Origin: Haloarcula rubra | GTDB lineage: Archaea > Halobacteriota > Halobacteria > Halobacteriales > Haloarculaceae | Direction of reading: 5' to 3' | Assembly: GCF_019599465.1 (NCBI RefSeq) | Contig: NZ_RKLR01000003.1 | Location: forward strand, 434,001-498,000 | DNA length: 64,000 nt | In this document: positions 52,223-60,313 of the stretch, piece by piece | Layout: the number at the start of each line of letters is the position of its first letter | Position numbering within the stretch: the first letter of the stretch is position 1 | Notes under the pieces: model-generated | The model's database searches: none | What the model was told of the DNA's origin: nothing | What the model saw: the letters and a program-made list of their open reading frames with translations, nothing else | Made by a program: the position numbers and the translations under genes

Positions 52223-52462
52223 TTACTCGTGGGCCGCGTCCCACTCTTCGGCCTTCCGGAGGTTGCTGCAGTCGTTACAGCGGATGCGACCCATCGAGTC
52301 CATCGCGTTGTTGAACGTCTCGCAGTTGCCACAGAAGTAGCCCCAGCGGCGGTCTCTGTCCTCGTCGCGGTAGACGACGTAGAAGGGGCCCTTCGTGCCG
52401 ATGTCGCCGTCCTCGCGGTCCACGTACAGCGTCGTCCCGTCCGGACCGTCGCGTGCGTCCAT
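52223..52462 (-). CDS. DUF5816-like zinc-ribbon protein
   Basis: The 79-residue protein has a double-CxxC zinc ribbon, CGNCETFN and CNDCSNLR, at about residues 44-47 and 61-64, in a context (GPFYVVYRDEDRDRRWGYFCGNC) that resembles DUF5816, a small haloarchaeal family. It is acidic at its ends. Role unknown. Start ATG 52462. Confidence 0.75.
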   Translation of the reverse strand: MDARDGPDGTTLYVDREDGDIGTKGPFYVVYRDEDRDRRWGYFCGNCETFNNAMDSMGRIRCNDCSNLRKAEEWDAAHE

Positions 52463-52570
52463 ACCGGAGTGTGCAGACCCAGCGGCTAAATCACTGCGGT
52501 AGTCGACGGCGAGGCGCGGTCACTCCCGATACCGGTTCCGCGTCACTCGTGGCGTCGAGGGGTCGCTACG

Positions 52571-52714
52571 TCATCGGTCGAGGTACGCCTCGAAACACGT
52601 CGGACAGTACTGTAACTCGCCGGCGAGTGGCAGGACGCTTATCAACCTGAACGCGTCTTTACAGCCGCGACAAATAGTTGGCTCACCGTCACCTCTGGGG
52701 TTCGACCCATCCAT
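52571..52714 (-). CDS. 47-residue zinc-ribbon small protein
   Basis: The frame from ATG 52714 starts MDGSNPRGDGEPTICRGCKD and has a second pair, CPTC, near the end: a double-CxxC zinc ribbon in 47 residues. The ATG at 52780 would add 22 residues that are basic and unlikely. An ATAA-type element on the minus strand (about 52738-52743) lies 25 nt upstream, consistent with leaderless expression. Function unknown. Confidence 0.6.
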   Translation of the reverse strand: MDGSNPRGDGEPTICRGCKDAFRLISVLPLAGELQYCPTCFEAYLDR

Positions 52715-52843
52715 GAGGACGGTACAGTGTAGGGGTTCATAACGCTCTCGGGAAATGGTAACTGCCCTACCAGTTCGCAATCTCGGGCGGCCCGGTCACC
52801 CACGGCGGAACGGCTTTGTCGCTCTGTCACGCTACTGAGAGTG

Positions 52844-54202
52844 ATGGGTCCCCGCCTCGTCCACTACTCGGACGTAGAGAACGCCTACGACGACCCCGAC
52901 CGAATCGGTCGGCTGGCCGGCACGCTCGAATCGCTCGACGGCCCGGACGCGCTGCTCGTCGGGACCGGTGACAACACCGCGCCGGGTGTCCTCTCACTGG
53001 TGACCAACGGGCGACAGGCGCTCGACCTCTTCTCGGCCGTCGACCCCGAGTTCGAGACGTTCGGCAACCACGACTTCGACCACGGCCTCGACGCCACGCG
53101 GGCCGTCGTCGAGGCGTCGCCACAGACGTGGCTCACCGCCAACGTCCGGGACGGTGACGGGCGGTTCCTCGCCGAGGAGACGGCGCCGTGGGCCGTCCGC
53201 GAGGTGGCCGGCACACGGGTGGGCTTCGTCGGCGTCACGGCACCGGAGACGGGCGACGCCAGCCCCGCCGCCGAACCGCTGACATTCACCGACCCGTTCG
53301 ACGCGGTGGCCGACGCCCAAGCGGCCCTGCGGAACGCGGGCGCCGAGTACGTGGTCGTGCTCTCCCATCTCGGGCGAGCGGACGACGACCTCGCCCGCCG
53401 GACCGACGTCGACGTGGTTCTCGGCGGCCACGTCCACGAGCGACGCATCGAACGCGTCGACGGGACCCTACTGGCCCGGCCCGGGTCGAACGGCCACAGC
53501 GTCGTCACAGTGGCGCTGGACGGCTCCGAACCCACCGCCGAGTTCAGGACCGTCGACGACGCGGCGCCCGACGAGCGCGTCTCGTCGGCCATCGAAGCCC
53601 GACTGGCCGAGACGGGACTGAACGAGACGGTCGCCACCGTCGAGGAACCGATTTCCCGCGACCGGATGGACACGTACGGCGGCGAGAGTCGCATCGGGAA
53701 CGTCGTCGCAGACGCCTATCGGTGGGCCATGGACACCGACGTCGGCCTCCAGAACGGTGGCGGCGTGCGCGAGGACGAGACGCCGCTGTCGGGTGACGTG
53801 ACGGTCGCCGACCTCGTCTCCGTCGTGCCGTTCGAGGAACCCGTGGTCGTCGCCGAGGTGACCGGCGCGGAACTGCGGACGCTCTGCCGGCAGGCCAGCG
53901 GGCAGGTCGTCCCGTACGGCGAGCCTGACTGGTGGAACGCCCACCTCAGCGGCCTCGAAGTCGTCTGGGACCGCGAGAGTCGGACCGTCGAACGGCTTCA
54001 CGTCGGCGGCGAGCCGGTCGACCCCGAGGCGACCTACACCGTCGCGACGACGGACTACCTGCTCCACACGCCGGTCGAGTTCCCCGTCCTCACCGGGGCC
54101 CACCGCGTCGACGTGGGTGGGCTCCAGTACGAGGTGCTGGCCGACTACGCTCGGAGCGAGGGCATCGACCCGTCGGTGACCGGGCGCGTGGTCCGTCGCT
54201 AG
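52844..54202 (+). CDS. 5'-nucleotidase/UshA-like metallophosphatase without signal peptide
   Basis: The 452-residue protein has an N-terminal metallophosphatase domain: HYSDVENAYDD (the usual D-x-H is modified), GTGDNTAPG, FGNHDFDHG (GNHE/D motif), VVLSHLG and VLGGHVHE. The C-terminal 5'-nucleotidase domain (about 265-452) includes QNGGGVREDETPLSGDVTVAD and the substrate-stacking region FEEPVVVAEVTGAELR. These enzymes hydrolyse nucleotides or UDP-sugars outside the cell, but no signal peptide is present at ATG 52844 (GTG 52841 is also possible). It may act in the cytoplasm. Confidence 0.85.
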   Translation: MGPRLVHYSDVENAYDDPDRIGRLAGTLESLDGPDALLVGTGDNTAPGVLSLVTNGRQALDLFSAVDPEFETFGNHDFDHGLDATRAVVEASPQTWLTANVRDGDGRFLAEETAPWAVREVAGTRVGFVGVTAPETGDASPAAEPLTFTDPFDAVADAQAALRNAGAEYVVVLSHLGRADDDLARRTDVDVVLGGHVHERRIERVDGTLLARPGSNGHSVVTVALDGSEPTAEFRTVDDAAPDERVSSAIEARLAETGLNETVATVEEPISRDRMDTYGGESRIGNVVADAYRWAMDTDVGLQNGGGVREDETPLSGDVTVADLVSVVPFEEPVVVAEVTGAELRTLCRQASGQVVPYGEPDWWNAHLSGLEVVWDRESRTVERLHVGGEPVDPEATYTVATTDYLLHTPVEFPVLTGAHRVDVGGLQYEVLADYARSEGIDPSVTGRVVRR

Positions 54203-54234
54203 GGTTTTACCGCCCGACGCCGAACCGTTCAGCG

Positions 54235-54681
54235 ATGCCACAGGTCGTCGTCCCGGTCCGGTATCCCCTCTCCGAGAACTCGCGTGCCACGCTGGCAGAA
54301 GCCATCCGCGTCGCCGAGGAAGGGGACGCGGACCTCACCGTTCTCCACGTCAACCTCTACCAGAACAGCCACAACGTCTCGCGGTCCCAGTTGAAGAGCG
54401 CCGTCGAACGGGAGTTCGGTCACCTCCCCCGGACACGGTACGTCGTGCGGTCGGGCATGCTCGTCGAGGAGACGATTCTCGACGAAGTGGCCGCGCAGAA
54501 CGCCGACGTCGTCGTCATCGGCTCGAAGCAGGTGAGTCGCTGGCGGTCGATGATACGGCGTCTCGTCGACGATCCCGACATCGAGCACTTCCTCCGAGAG
54601 GAACTGGACTGCGACGTCGTCACGGTCAGTCCCGACAGCAAGCCCCCGGGTTACTCCGCGTCGCGGTCACCCGGGAACTGA
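54235..54681 (+). CDS. UspA-family stress protein
   Basis: The 148-residue protein has the universal-stress-protein fold: VVVPVRYPLSENSRATLAEA at the start, a middle SRSQLKSAVEREFG and VRSGMLVEETILDEVAAQNADVVVIGSK. The usual ATP loop (G-x2-G-x9-GS/T) is not seen: GSKQVSRWRSMIRRL takes its place, so it is probably a non-ATP-binding form. The ATG at 54235 follows a TTTT element (54205-54208) by 28 nt. Its last 31 bp overlap the convergent MscS gene. Confidence 0.85.
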   Translation: MPQVVVPVRYPLSENSRATLAEAIRVAEEGDADLTVLHVNLYQNSHNVSRSQLKSAVEREFGHLPRTRYVVRSGMLVEETILDEVAAQNADVVVIGSKQVSRWRSMIRRLVDDPDIEHFLREELDCDVVTVSPDSKPPGYSASRSPGN

Positions 54682-55664
54682 GCGTCGGGCGGCGGACTCC
54701 GCGCGGCGTCGTCCTCGGACAGCGACACCTGCATCTCGCCGCTCGTCTCGTCGAAGTACAGGTGCGAGTGGGGGTAAGCTATCTCCACGTCGGCCTCCTC
54801 CAGCGCGTCCCAGACGTTGGTCTGGACCTTCGACCGTGCCGTGAGCAGTTTGTACGGCTCCGTCACCCAGTAGCGGAGCGTCAGGAGCACGCCGTGGTCG
54901 GCGAACTCGTTGATGTACGCCGTCGGTGCGGCGGGGTAGCGGGCCGCGCCCACCCGGATGTTCGGGCCGCCCTCGATGACGTTGTCCACGTCTCTGGCCG
55001 CTCGTTCGACGAGTTGGCGAGCCTCGCCGATGTCGCTCTCGTACGTGACCAGTACGTCCAGGGAGAGACGGGTCCGTGGGTCCTCGGCGGAGTAGTTGAC
55101 GACGTCGCGGTCCCGCATCGACCCGTTCGGGATGACGAGGAACGTGTTGTCGAGCGTGAAGACTTTCGTGTGCCTGAGCGTGATGTCCTCGACGAACCCG
55201 CGCTGGCCCCGGTCGGCCAGTTCTATCATGTCGCCTATCTCGTAGGGCTGGTCGGCCAGCAGGAAGACGCCGGAGATGAAGCTCCCGACGATAGGTGCGA
55301 CGACGACACCCACCACGGCGGAGAAGACGGCCACCGAGAGACCGATATCCCCGATACCGAGCCCGTAGATACCCATGATGGTCAGCAGGGCGAAGACGTA
55401 GACGCCGACCCGGATGCCCCGGAGGACCGTCCGGGTCAGACTGGGGCGACGGAACCGCTGTGCGACGCGCCGGCCGAGCAAGCGGACGAGGAGGCGGGAG
55501 GCAGCGATGGCGAGTGCGATGACGAGGAGCGACGTCAGGAGCTGGGCCGCCCACACCGGCACCTCGAACGGGAGCCACGAGAACAGCGACTGCGTCGCCT
55601 CGGCGGCCGTCGGCGTGGGGGACGCCGTCGGAGCCTGAAACAACACGACGTGACCGGGACGCAT
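54651..55664 (-). CDS. MscS-family mechanosensitive channel
   Basis: The 337-residue protein begins MRPGHVVLFQAPTASPTP, has transmembrane segments at about 35-60, 75-100 and 105-135 (the last GLSVAVFSAVVGVVVAPIVGSFISG is MscS pore-like). The MscS beta-domain follows (IGDMIELADRGQRGFVEDITLRHTK, then FLVIPNGSM), and the alpha/beta vestibule reaches about 290. It should open under hypo-osmotic stress. The acidic C-terminal tail overlaps the uspA gene on the other strand by 31 bp. Confidence 0.92.
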   Translation of the reverse strand: MRPGHVVLFQAPTASPTPTAAEATQSLFSWLPFEVPVWAAQLLTSLLVIALAIAASRLLVRLLGRRVAQRFRRPSLTRTVLRGIRVGVYVFALLTIMGIYGLGIGDIGLSVAVFSAVVGVVVAPIVGSFISGVFLLADQPYEIGDMIELADRGQRGFVEDITLRHTKVFTLDNTFLVIPNGSMRDRDVVNYSAEDPRTRLSLDVLVTYESDIGEARQLVERAARDVDNVIEGGPNIRVGAARYPAAPTAYINEFADHGVLLTLRYWVTEPYKLLTARSKVQTNVWDALEEADVEIAYPHSHLYFDETSGEMQVSLSEDDAARSPPPDAQFPGDRDAE

Positions 55665-55741
55665 GGCACAGAGTGAACGGTCCCACGAGAAAAACGTTCC
55701 CCTCCCAAACCGATTAGACGGCAGCAGACGAGGACGACAGT

Positions 55742-55918
55742 ATGGAGTCAGCCGACAGGACCCGTCCGCACTTCGAGTTGACCGCCGAACCGCCGGACGT
55801 CGACACCGAACCGCTGGCGTCGTTCGCCGCCACCGTCGAGGCCCAGTACCGGGCGCTCGCCGAGCGAATGGAGGCGGCCGACGAAGAGTCGGTGCCGGAC
55901 GACCGAATGTACATGTAA
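55742..55918 (+). CDS. 58-residue acidic small protein
   Basis: ATG 55742 to TAA 55916-55918 encodes 58 residues (MESADRTRPHFELTAEPPDV...), acidic and mostly disordered or helical at the end (YRALAERMEAADEE). The third codon positions are mostly G/C, as in the neighbouring genes. There are no Cys and no hydrophobic segments. It is divergent from the MscS gene, 77 bp apart. Function unknown. Confidence 0.5.
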   Translation: MESADRTRPHFELTAEPPDVDTEPLASFAATVEAQYRALAERMEAADEESVPDDRMYM

Positions 55919-56042
55919 GTTCGTCATAGATGTTCGAATCGGTCAGTAGCACACCCCTGTGAACCATACTCGTCCGTTTCTCGGTAAACAATTAAACAGA
56001 TTGCCAACAAATACTTCCCGCTCCAGCCCCTCCCTAGAGTCG

Positions 56043-56237
56043 ATGACTACCATCGAAACCCACCCGGTGGACGCCGCTGACAGACAGCGGTCGCCCCACC
56101 GCCGTTCGAAGGGCGTGCTGTTCTGCCCGGCCTGTGGCCACGAGAGCCCGATGGGTGGCGACTGGCACGTCGACTGGCGCGGCGACACGCGGACTCGCCG
56201 GTGTCCCGACTGCCAGGCGGTCGTGAGCGACCGCTAG
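56043..56237 (+). CDS. 64-residue zinc-ribbon protein
   Basis: The frame from ATG 56043 starts MTTIETHPVDAADRQRSPHR and holds two CxxC pairs (CPAC, about residues 28-31; CPDC, about 54-57), a single zinc ribbon, with Trp-rich residues between (GGDWHVDWRGDTRTRR). The ATG is preferred over that at 55959 because upstream codons are not halophile-like. AATTAAAC (about 55989-55996) lies upstream. Its stop overlaps the convergent eIF2B-like gene by 4 nt. Function unknown. Confidence 0.65.
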   Translation: MTTIETHPVDAADRQRSPHRRSKGVLFCPACGHESPMGGDWHVDWRGDTRTRRCPDCQAVVSDR

Positions 56238-57085
56238 TACTCCCGTATCGCTTCGTCGGTGACGACAGAGTCGAGCAGCGACGTCGGCGTCGCGTCGTAC
56301 GCCGGGTTGGCCACGTCGAACCCTTCCGCCGGTTCCCGCAGGACCTCCGCCGGCGACCGGAACTCGTTCTCGAAGGCGAACGCGCCGTCGACGAACTTCG
56401 CGTCCGCGCCGACCACCGTCATCGGGACGCCGGTGTCGTTCGCGGCCGTCGCGATGGGGTAGGTGCCGACCCGGTTGTACAGCGTGTCCTCGACGATACA
56501 GTCCATCCCGACGAGCACGCGGTCACACTCCGAGAGGTAGTGGCCCGCGGCGCTGTCGACGACGAGCGTCACGTCCACCCCGTCTCGCTCCGCGAGCTTG
56601 CGGGCCATCTTTCGGCCGAGGAACCGCGGGCGCGATTCGGTGGTGTACACCTCGAAGGTGTGGCCGGCCTCCAGTGCGTCGTCGATGGCGTTCAACACCG
56701 TCGAGGAGAAGTCGTGTGTCAACAGCGTCTCGTCGTCGGCGATGAGGTCCGCCGCGCGCGCCGCCGCACGCTCTTTGGCGTACTCGACTTCGTCGACGGC
56801 CGCCTCGACGGCCTCCTCGGTGAGTCGCTTCGCGGTCGCGACGTCCTCGGGATCGGCGTCGGTGACGGCCTCGACTATCTCTATCTGCGTGGTGTGCAGC
56901 GACGCGTGGGACGGGTTGGCCCGACGGAGCGCGTTGCTGTTGCGCTCCAAGGTCCGGAGGTACTCCTCGACGGTCGGAAACTCGCGGTCCGTGAGCGTGC
57001 GCAACGCCTTCGCGGCCTTCATCGCCACCGTCGAGGAACTGTGTGTCTGCATCTCCTCGATTTCCTCGACCGTCTCGTCTATCAT
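56234..57085 (-). CDS. eIF-2B alpha/beta/delta-like protein
   Basis: The 283-residue protein starts MIDETVEEIEEMQTHSSSTV, with an N-terminal helical domain (to about 120) and a C-terminal Rossmann-like domain. The latter has ILTHDFSSTVLNAIDDAL-type segment (LLTHDFSSTVLNAI), FEVYTTESRPRFLGRKMA, VLVGMDCIVED and NRVGTYPIATAAND. It belongs to the eIF2B-related/ribose-1,5-bisphosphate isomerase superfamily. Some members isomerise ribose-1,5-bisphosphate in archaeal AMP metabolism, while others are regulatory. The choice cannot be made here; the start (ATG 57085) and length are normal. Confidence 0.85.
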   Translation of the reverse strand: MIDETVEEIEEMQTHSSSTVAMKAAKALRTLTDREFPTVEEYLRTLERNSNALRRANPSHASLHTTQIEIVEAVTDADPEDVATAKRLTEEAVEAAVDEVEYAKERAAARAADLIADDETLLTHDFSSTVLNAIDDALEAGHTFEVYTTESRPRFLGRKMARKLAERDGVDVTLVVDSAAGHYLSECDRVLVGMDCIVEDTLYNRVGTYPIATAANDTGVPMTVVGADAKFVDGAFAFENEFRSPAEVLREPAEGFDVANPAYDATPTSLLDSVVTDEAIREY

Positions 57086-57175
57086 GTGGGGGGCTGTGAC
57101 CCGGATCGATATGTGCTTTCCCCTCCGGGGAGCCGAACAGCATTTAACGCCGTCCACCCATGTGGCCGACAGGCA

Positions 57176-57610
57176 ATGGGTGGCCGCAGTCTCGGCGGGG
57201 ATACGGTGGGGATGTCGGAGTCGATAGGCGTCGGTGTGCTCGTCTTCCTGACCATCTTCGTGACGGCCATCGTGGGGCTGAACGTCCTCGTCGTCGACGA
57301 GGACAGCAGCGCCGGGCCGCAGGCGAACTTCACCTACGACTACGTCGGTGAGAACGAACTCCTCCTCGTGACCCACAGCCGCGGCGACGCGCTCGAAGCC
57401 GGGAACATCGAGTTCGAGGGACCGAGCAAGACGGTGACGTGGGCGCAACTCGCGAACCGGAACAACACCTCGATGGTCGAACCTGGCGACATCGCACAGT
57501 TGAGCAGTGGCAACGCCTACGGCCAGCGAGTGAGCGCGAGAGACACCATCGAGATTTACTACAACCGGAGCGGCAACCGGACGAAGTTGGACGAGTGGAG
57601 CGGCGGGTGA
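57176..57610 (+). CDS. Archaeal type IV pilin-like protein
   Basis: The 144-residue protein (ATG 57176; a second start, ATG 57212, is possible) has a pilin-like N-terminus: GMSESIGVGVLVFLTIFV, a hydrophobic helix similar to the SPxIG-type segment of archaeal pilins. The mature domain follows with PQANFTYDYVGENELLLVTH and SRGDALEAGNIEFEG, the usual DUF1628-like beta-rich region. It is likely processed by prepilin peptidase and displayed on the cell surface. Divergent from the eIF2B-like gene. Confidence 0.75.
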   Translation: MGGRSLGGDTVGMSESIGVGVLVFLTIFVTAIVGLNVLVVDEDSSAGPQANFTYDYVGENELLLVTHSRGDALEAGNIEFEGPSKTVTWAQLANRNNTSMVEPGDIAQLSSGNAYGQRVSARDTIEIYYNRSGNRTKLDEWSGG

Positions 57611-57692
57611 GTCATACGGATTGTCGGAGCTGTGTACCGGTGATCGCCGTACCGGTGCAGGCGATACCGGTACGAGACTACGACGATCCGTA

Positions 57693-59147
57693 TCAGCCCT
57701 TGACGTTGCAGACGGGGAAGGTTCGGGCGACGCGGTCACCGATGCCCAGCGCGTCCGACACCCGGACGACCTCGTCGACGTCCTTGTAGACGCCGGGGGC
57801 CTCCTCGGCCACCGTCGCCCCAGACTGGGCCTTGACGTAAACCTGCTGGTGGTCCCGCAGGTCGTCGCGAACGTCCTCGCCCCAGTACTCCTGTTTGGCC
57901 TGCGTCCTGCTCATCAGCCGTCCGGCGCCGTGGGCCGTCGACCCGAACGTCTCGGCCAGCGAGTTCTCGCCCCCGCGGAGGACGTACGAGCCGGCGCCCA
58001 TGCTCCCGGGGATGATGACCGGTTGGCCCACGTCGGCGTAGGCGTCCGGGAGTTCGGGCCGGCCGGCAGGGAAGGCCCGCGTCGCCCCCTTCCGGTGGAC
58101 GTACAGTTCGCGGTCCTCGCCGTCCACGTCGTGGACCTCCTTCTTCGCGATGTTGTGGGCCACGTCGTACAGCAGTTCGAGGTCCGCCCGGTCGACGTCG
58201 AACAGGTCGGTGAACACGTCCCGGGTCCGGTGCATGACGAGTTGGCGGTTCACCCACGCGAAGTTGATGGCCGCGCACATCGCTCGGTAGTACTCGTCGG
58301 CCAGTTGGGACCCCGCCGGTGCCGCGGCGAGTTCCTTGTCGGGCAACTGGGCGAGCAAGTTGCCGTGGCGCTGCTCTATCTTCCGGAGGTAGTCCGTACA
58401 CACCTGATGGCCGAGGCCCCGCGAGCCACAGTGGACGAGGACGACGATTTGGTCCGGCGAGAGGCCAAACTCCGTCGCCACCTCCTCGCGGTAGACGTCC
58501 GTGACCCGCTGGACTTCGAGGAAGTGGTTGCCGGACCCCAGCGACCCGACCTGTTCTTTCCCCCGGTTCTTGGCCTTCTGCGAGACGACGCTGGCGTCGC
58601 CCTCGGGGCGGTACCCCTCGTCTTCGCAGTGTTCGAGGTCGGCCTCGGTGGCGAAACCGTGTTCCAGCGCCCAGTCCATCCCGCGTTCGAGGATGGCCTC
58701 GACGTCCTCGACAGACCCCTCGTAGACGCCGCCGCCGCCCAGTCCCGAGGGGATGGCCGCGAACAGGCGGTCGACGAGTTCCGCCTCGTGGCCCTGTACG
58801 TCGGCGTATTCGAGCGGCGTCGTCAGCATGCGCACCCCGCAGTTGATGTCGTAGCCCACTGCGCCGGGCGAGATACACCCGTCCTCGGCGTCGATGCCGG
58901 CGACGCCGCCGACGGGGAAGCCGTACCCCTGATGTCCGTCCGGCATACACAGCGTGTGCTTCTGCACGCCGGGGAGGTGGGCGGAGTTCTGCAACTGTTC
59001 GAGTGTCTTGTCGTCGCTAATCTCGTCGAGCAGCGTCTCGCTCGCCAGAACTCGCGCCGGCACGCGCATCCCGTCCGTCGGGGGAATCTCCCAGACGTAC
59101 TCCCGAACCTGTTCGAGCGTGACCGAACCGGCGTCGTATGTCACCAT
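57693..59147 (-). CDS. rtcB: RNA-splicing ligase RtcB
   Basis: The 484-residue protein is RtcB: MPDGHQGYGFPVGG, ISPGAVGYDINCGVRML with metal ligand Cys103, GSGNHFLEVQ, LVHCGSRGLGHQV, and GSTAHGAGRLMSR carrying the guanylylated His region. It ligates tRNA halves and RNA with 2',3'-cyclic phosphate or 3'-phosphate ends using GTP and Mn2+. No intein is present. The ATG at 59147 is chosen because the long upstream frame is a shadow of the DoxX gene. Length is normal. Confidence 0.97.
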   Translation of the reverse strand: MVTYDAGSVTLEQVREYVWEIPPTDGMRVPARVLASETLLDEISDDKTLEQLQNSAHLPGVQKHTLCMPDGHQGYGFPVGGVAGIDAEDGCISPGAVGYDINCGVRMLTTPLEYADVQGHEAELVDRLFAAIPSGLGGGGVYEGSVEDVEAILERGMDWALEHGFATEADLEHCEDEGYRPEGDASVVSQKAKNRGKEQVGSLGSGNHFLEVQRVTDVYREEVATEFGLSPDQIVVLVHCGSRGLGHQVCTDYLRKIEQRHGNLLAQLPDKELAAAPAGSQLADEYYRAMCAAINFAWVNRQLVMHRTRDVFTDLFDVDRADLELLYDVAHNIAKKEVHDVDGEDRELYVHRKGATRAFPAGRPELPDAYADVGQPVIIPGSMGAGSYVLRGGENSLAETFGSTAHGAGRLMSRTQAKQEYWGEDVRDDLRDHQQVYVKAQSGATVAEEAPGVYKDVDEVVRVSDALGIGDRVARTFPVCNVKG

Positions 59148-59194
59148 GTGTGAACGTCCGCCGCGGACGCCCAAATGTGTATGGCCGGGGCCGG

Positions 59195-60289
59195 TCAGTC
59201 GGCGGGGACGACCGGTTCCTCCTCGGCGACGGCCGGCCGACCGAACCAGTGGTCGAACGAGAGCGGCCCGGCCCCCATCGTGAAGACGGCCGAGGCCATC
59301 CCGAACAGCGTGATGTGGGCCAACACCGGGTCGTCGGGCAACCCGAACAGCGTCGTCGTGAACAGGACGAACGACGCGGCGGCCGCCCCCCGGGTGAAGA
59401 ACCCGGCTATCAGCGCGAGGCCGACCAGTATCTCGGTCACGCCCGCACCCACGACCCACATGCCGGGGTCGACGGGGACGACGGCCGTCAGGTCGTACTT
59501 CTCGACGACCAGCAGGCCGCTCCCCGGCTCGGCGAGTTTCTGGAACAGGCCCAGATAGACGAACGCGACGCCCATCCCGACCCGCAACACGGTCGGGACG
59601 TACGGGCGGAACGGGTCGGTCACGTCGTCTAAGAACGCCTTCAGGTGGTGGACCGGGTCGACGCGACCGTAGTACGTCCCCTCGGTGCTCGCGACTTCCT
59701 GTAGCATGTCGTCGGCGCTCGGTCGGCCGCCACCGACGACGAGCAACGCGAGAAAGGCCGGGACGTACTCCATCGCGAGGACGACGCCCGGGTCGACGGT
59801 CAGCGCCCAGACGTACGTGAGCAGGCCGACTGCGGTGACGATGCGCGTCGCCAGTCCGAACAGGATACAGAAGCCGAGGCCGATGAACAGCACCCTGACG
59901 AGCGGGTTCGCGCTCGGGTCGAAGGTGACCGTCGGCGCGAACAGGTACCCCTGAAAGCCCGCACCGACGAGTGGAAGTCCGACGGCGAGTCGGAGCATCC
60001 ACGGCACGAGGTCGGCGTAGCCGGCGAGTTTCTCCCGCAGGATGACGATGTCGGTGATGGTCGGGCGGACCCAGAGGTACGCGGTGAGGCCCACGACGCC
60101 CGCGAGTCCGGACACGCCGAAGATGGCGGCGTTCACCGGGTTCGAGAGGACGTCGACGAGGAACGCGAGCGCGTCGAGTGCCGCGCCCGGCCCGTCCGTG
60201 ACGTAGTCGACGTGTGCGGCGGCGGGCCGACTGCCGGCGACGACAGCGACCCCAAACAGAACCCCCGTGACTATCGAACGGCGTTGCAT
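59195..60289 (-). CDS. DoxX-family membrane protein
   Basis: The 364-residue protein has an N-terminal signal-like segment (MQRRSIVTGVLFGVAVVAGS) and two halves, each with DoxX-like four-helix bundles. The second half contains VLRVGMGVAFVYLGLFQKLAEP and EILVGLALIAGFFTRGAAAASFVLF, the DoxX signature. It may bind quinones or sulfur compounds as in other DoxX proteins, but no pathway is clear. The ATG at 60289 follows the DUF502 gene (stop at 60314) by 24 bp, so the pair is probably an operon. Confidence 0.85.
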   Translation of the reverse strand: MQRRSIVTGVLFGVAVVAGSRPAAAHVDYVTDGPGAALDALAFLVDVLSNPVNAAIFGVSGLAGVVGLTAYLWVRPTITDIVILREKLAGYADLVPWMLRLAVGLPLVGAGFQGYLFAPTVTFDPSANPLVRVLFIGLGFCILFGLATRIVTAVGLLTYVWALTVDPGVVLAMEYVPAFLALLVVGGGRPSADDMLQEVASTEGTYYGRVDPVHHLKAFLDDVTDPFRPYVPTVLRVGMGVAFVYLGLFQKLAEPGSGLLVVEKYDLTAVVPVDPGMWVVGAGVTEILVGLALIAGFFTRGAAAASFVLFTTTLFGLPDDPVLAHITLFGMASAVFTMGAGPLSFDHWFGRPAVAEEEPVVPAD

Positions 60290-60313
60290 ACCCGGGCTTG
60301 GGCCACGAGACAC

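Noticed and set aside
57693-59147. Intein in RtcB
   Set aside because: The frame is a continuous 484 residues of normal length; all RtcB motifs occur at expected distances, with no insertion.
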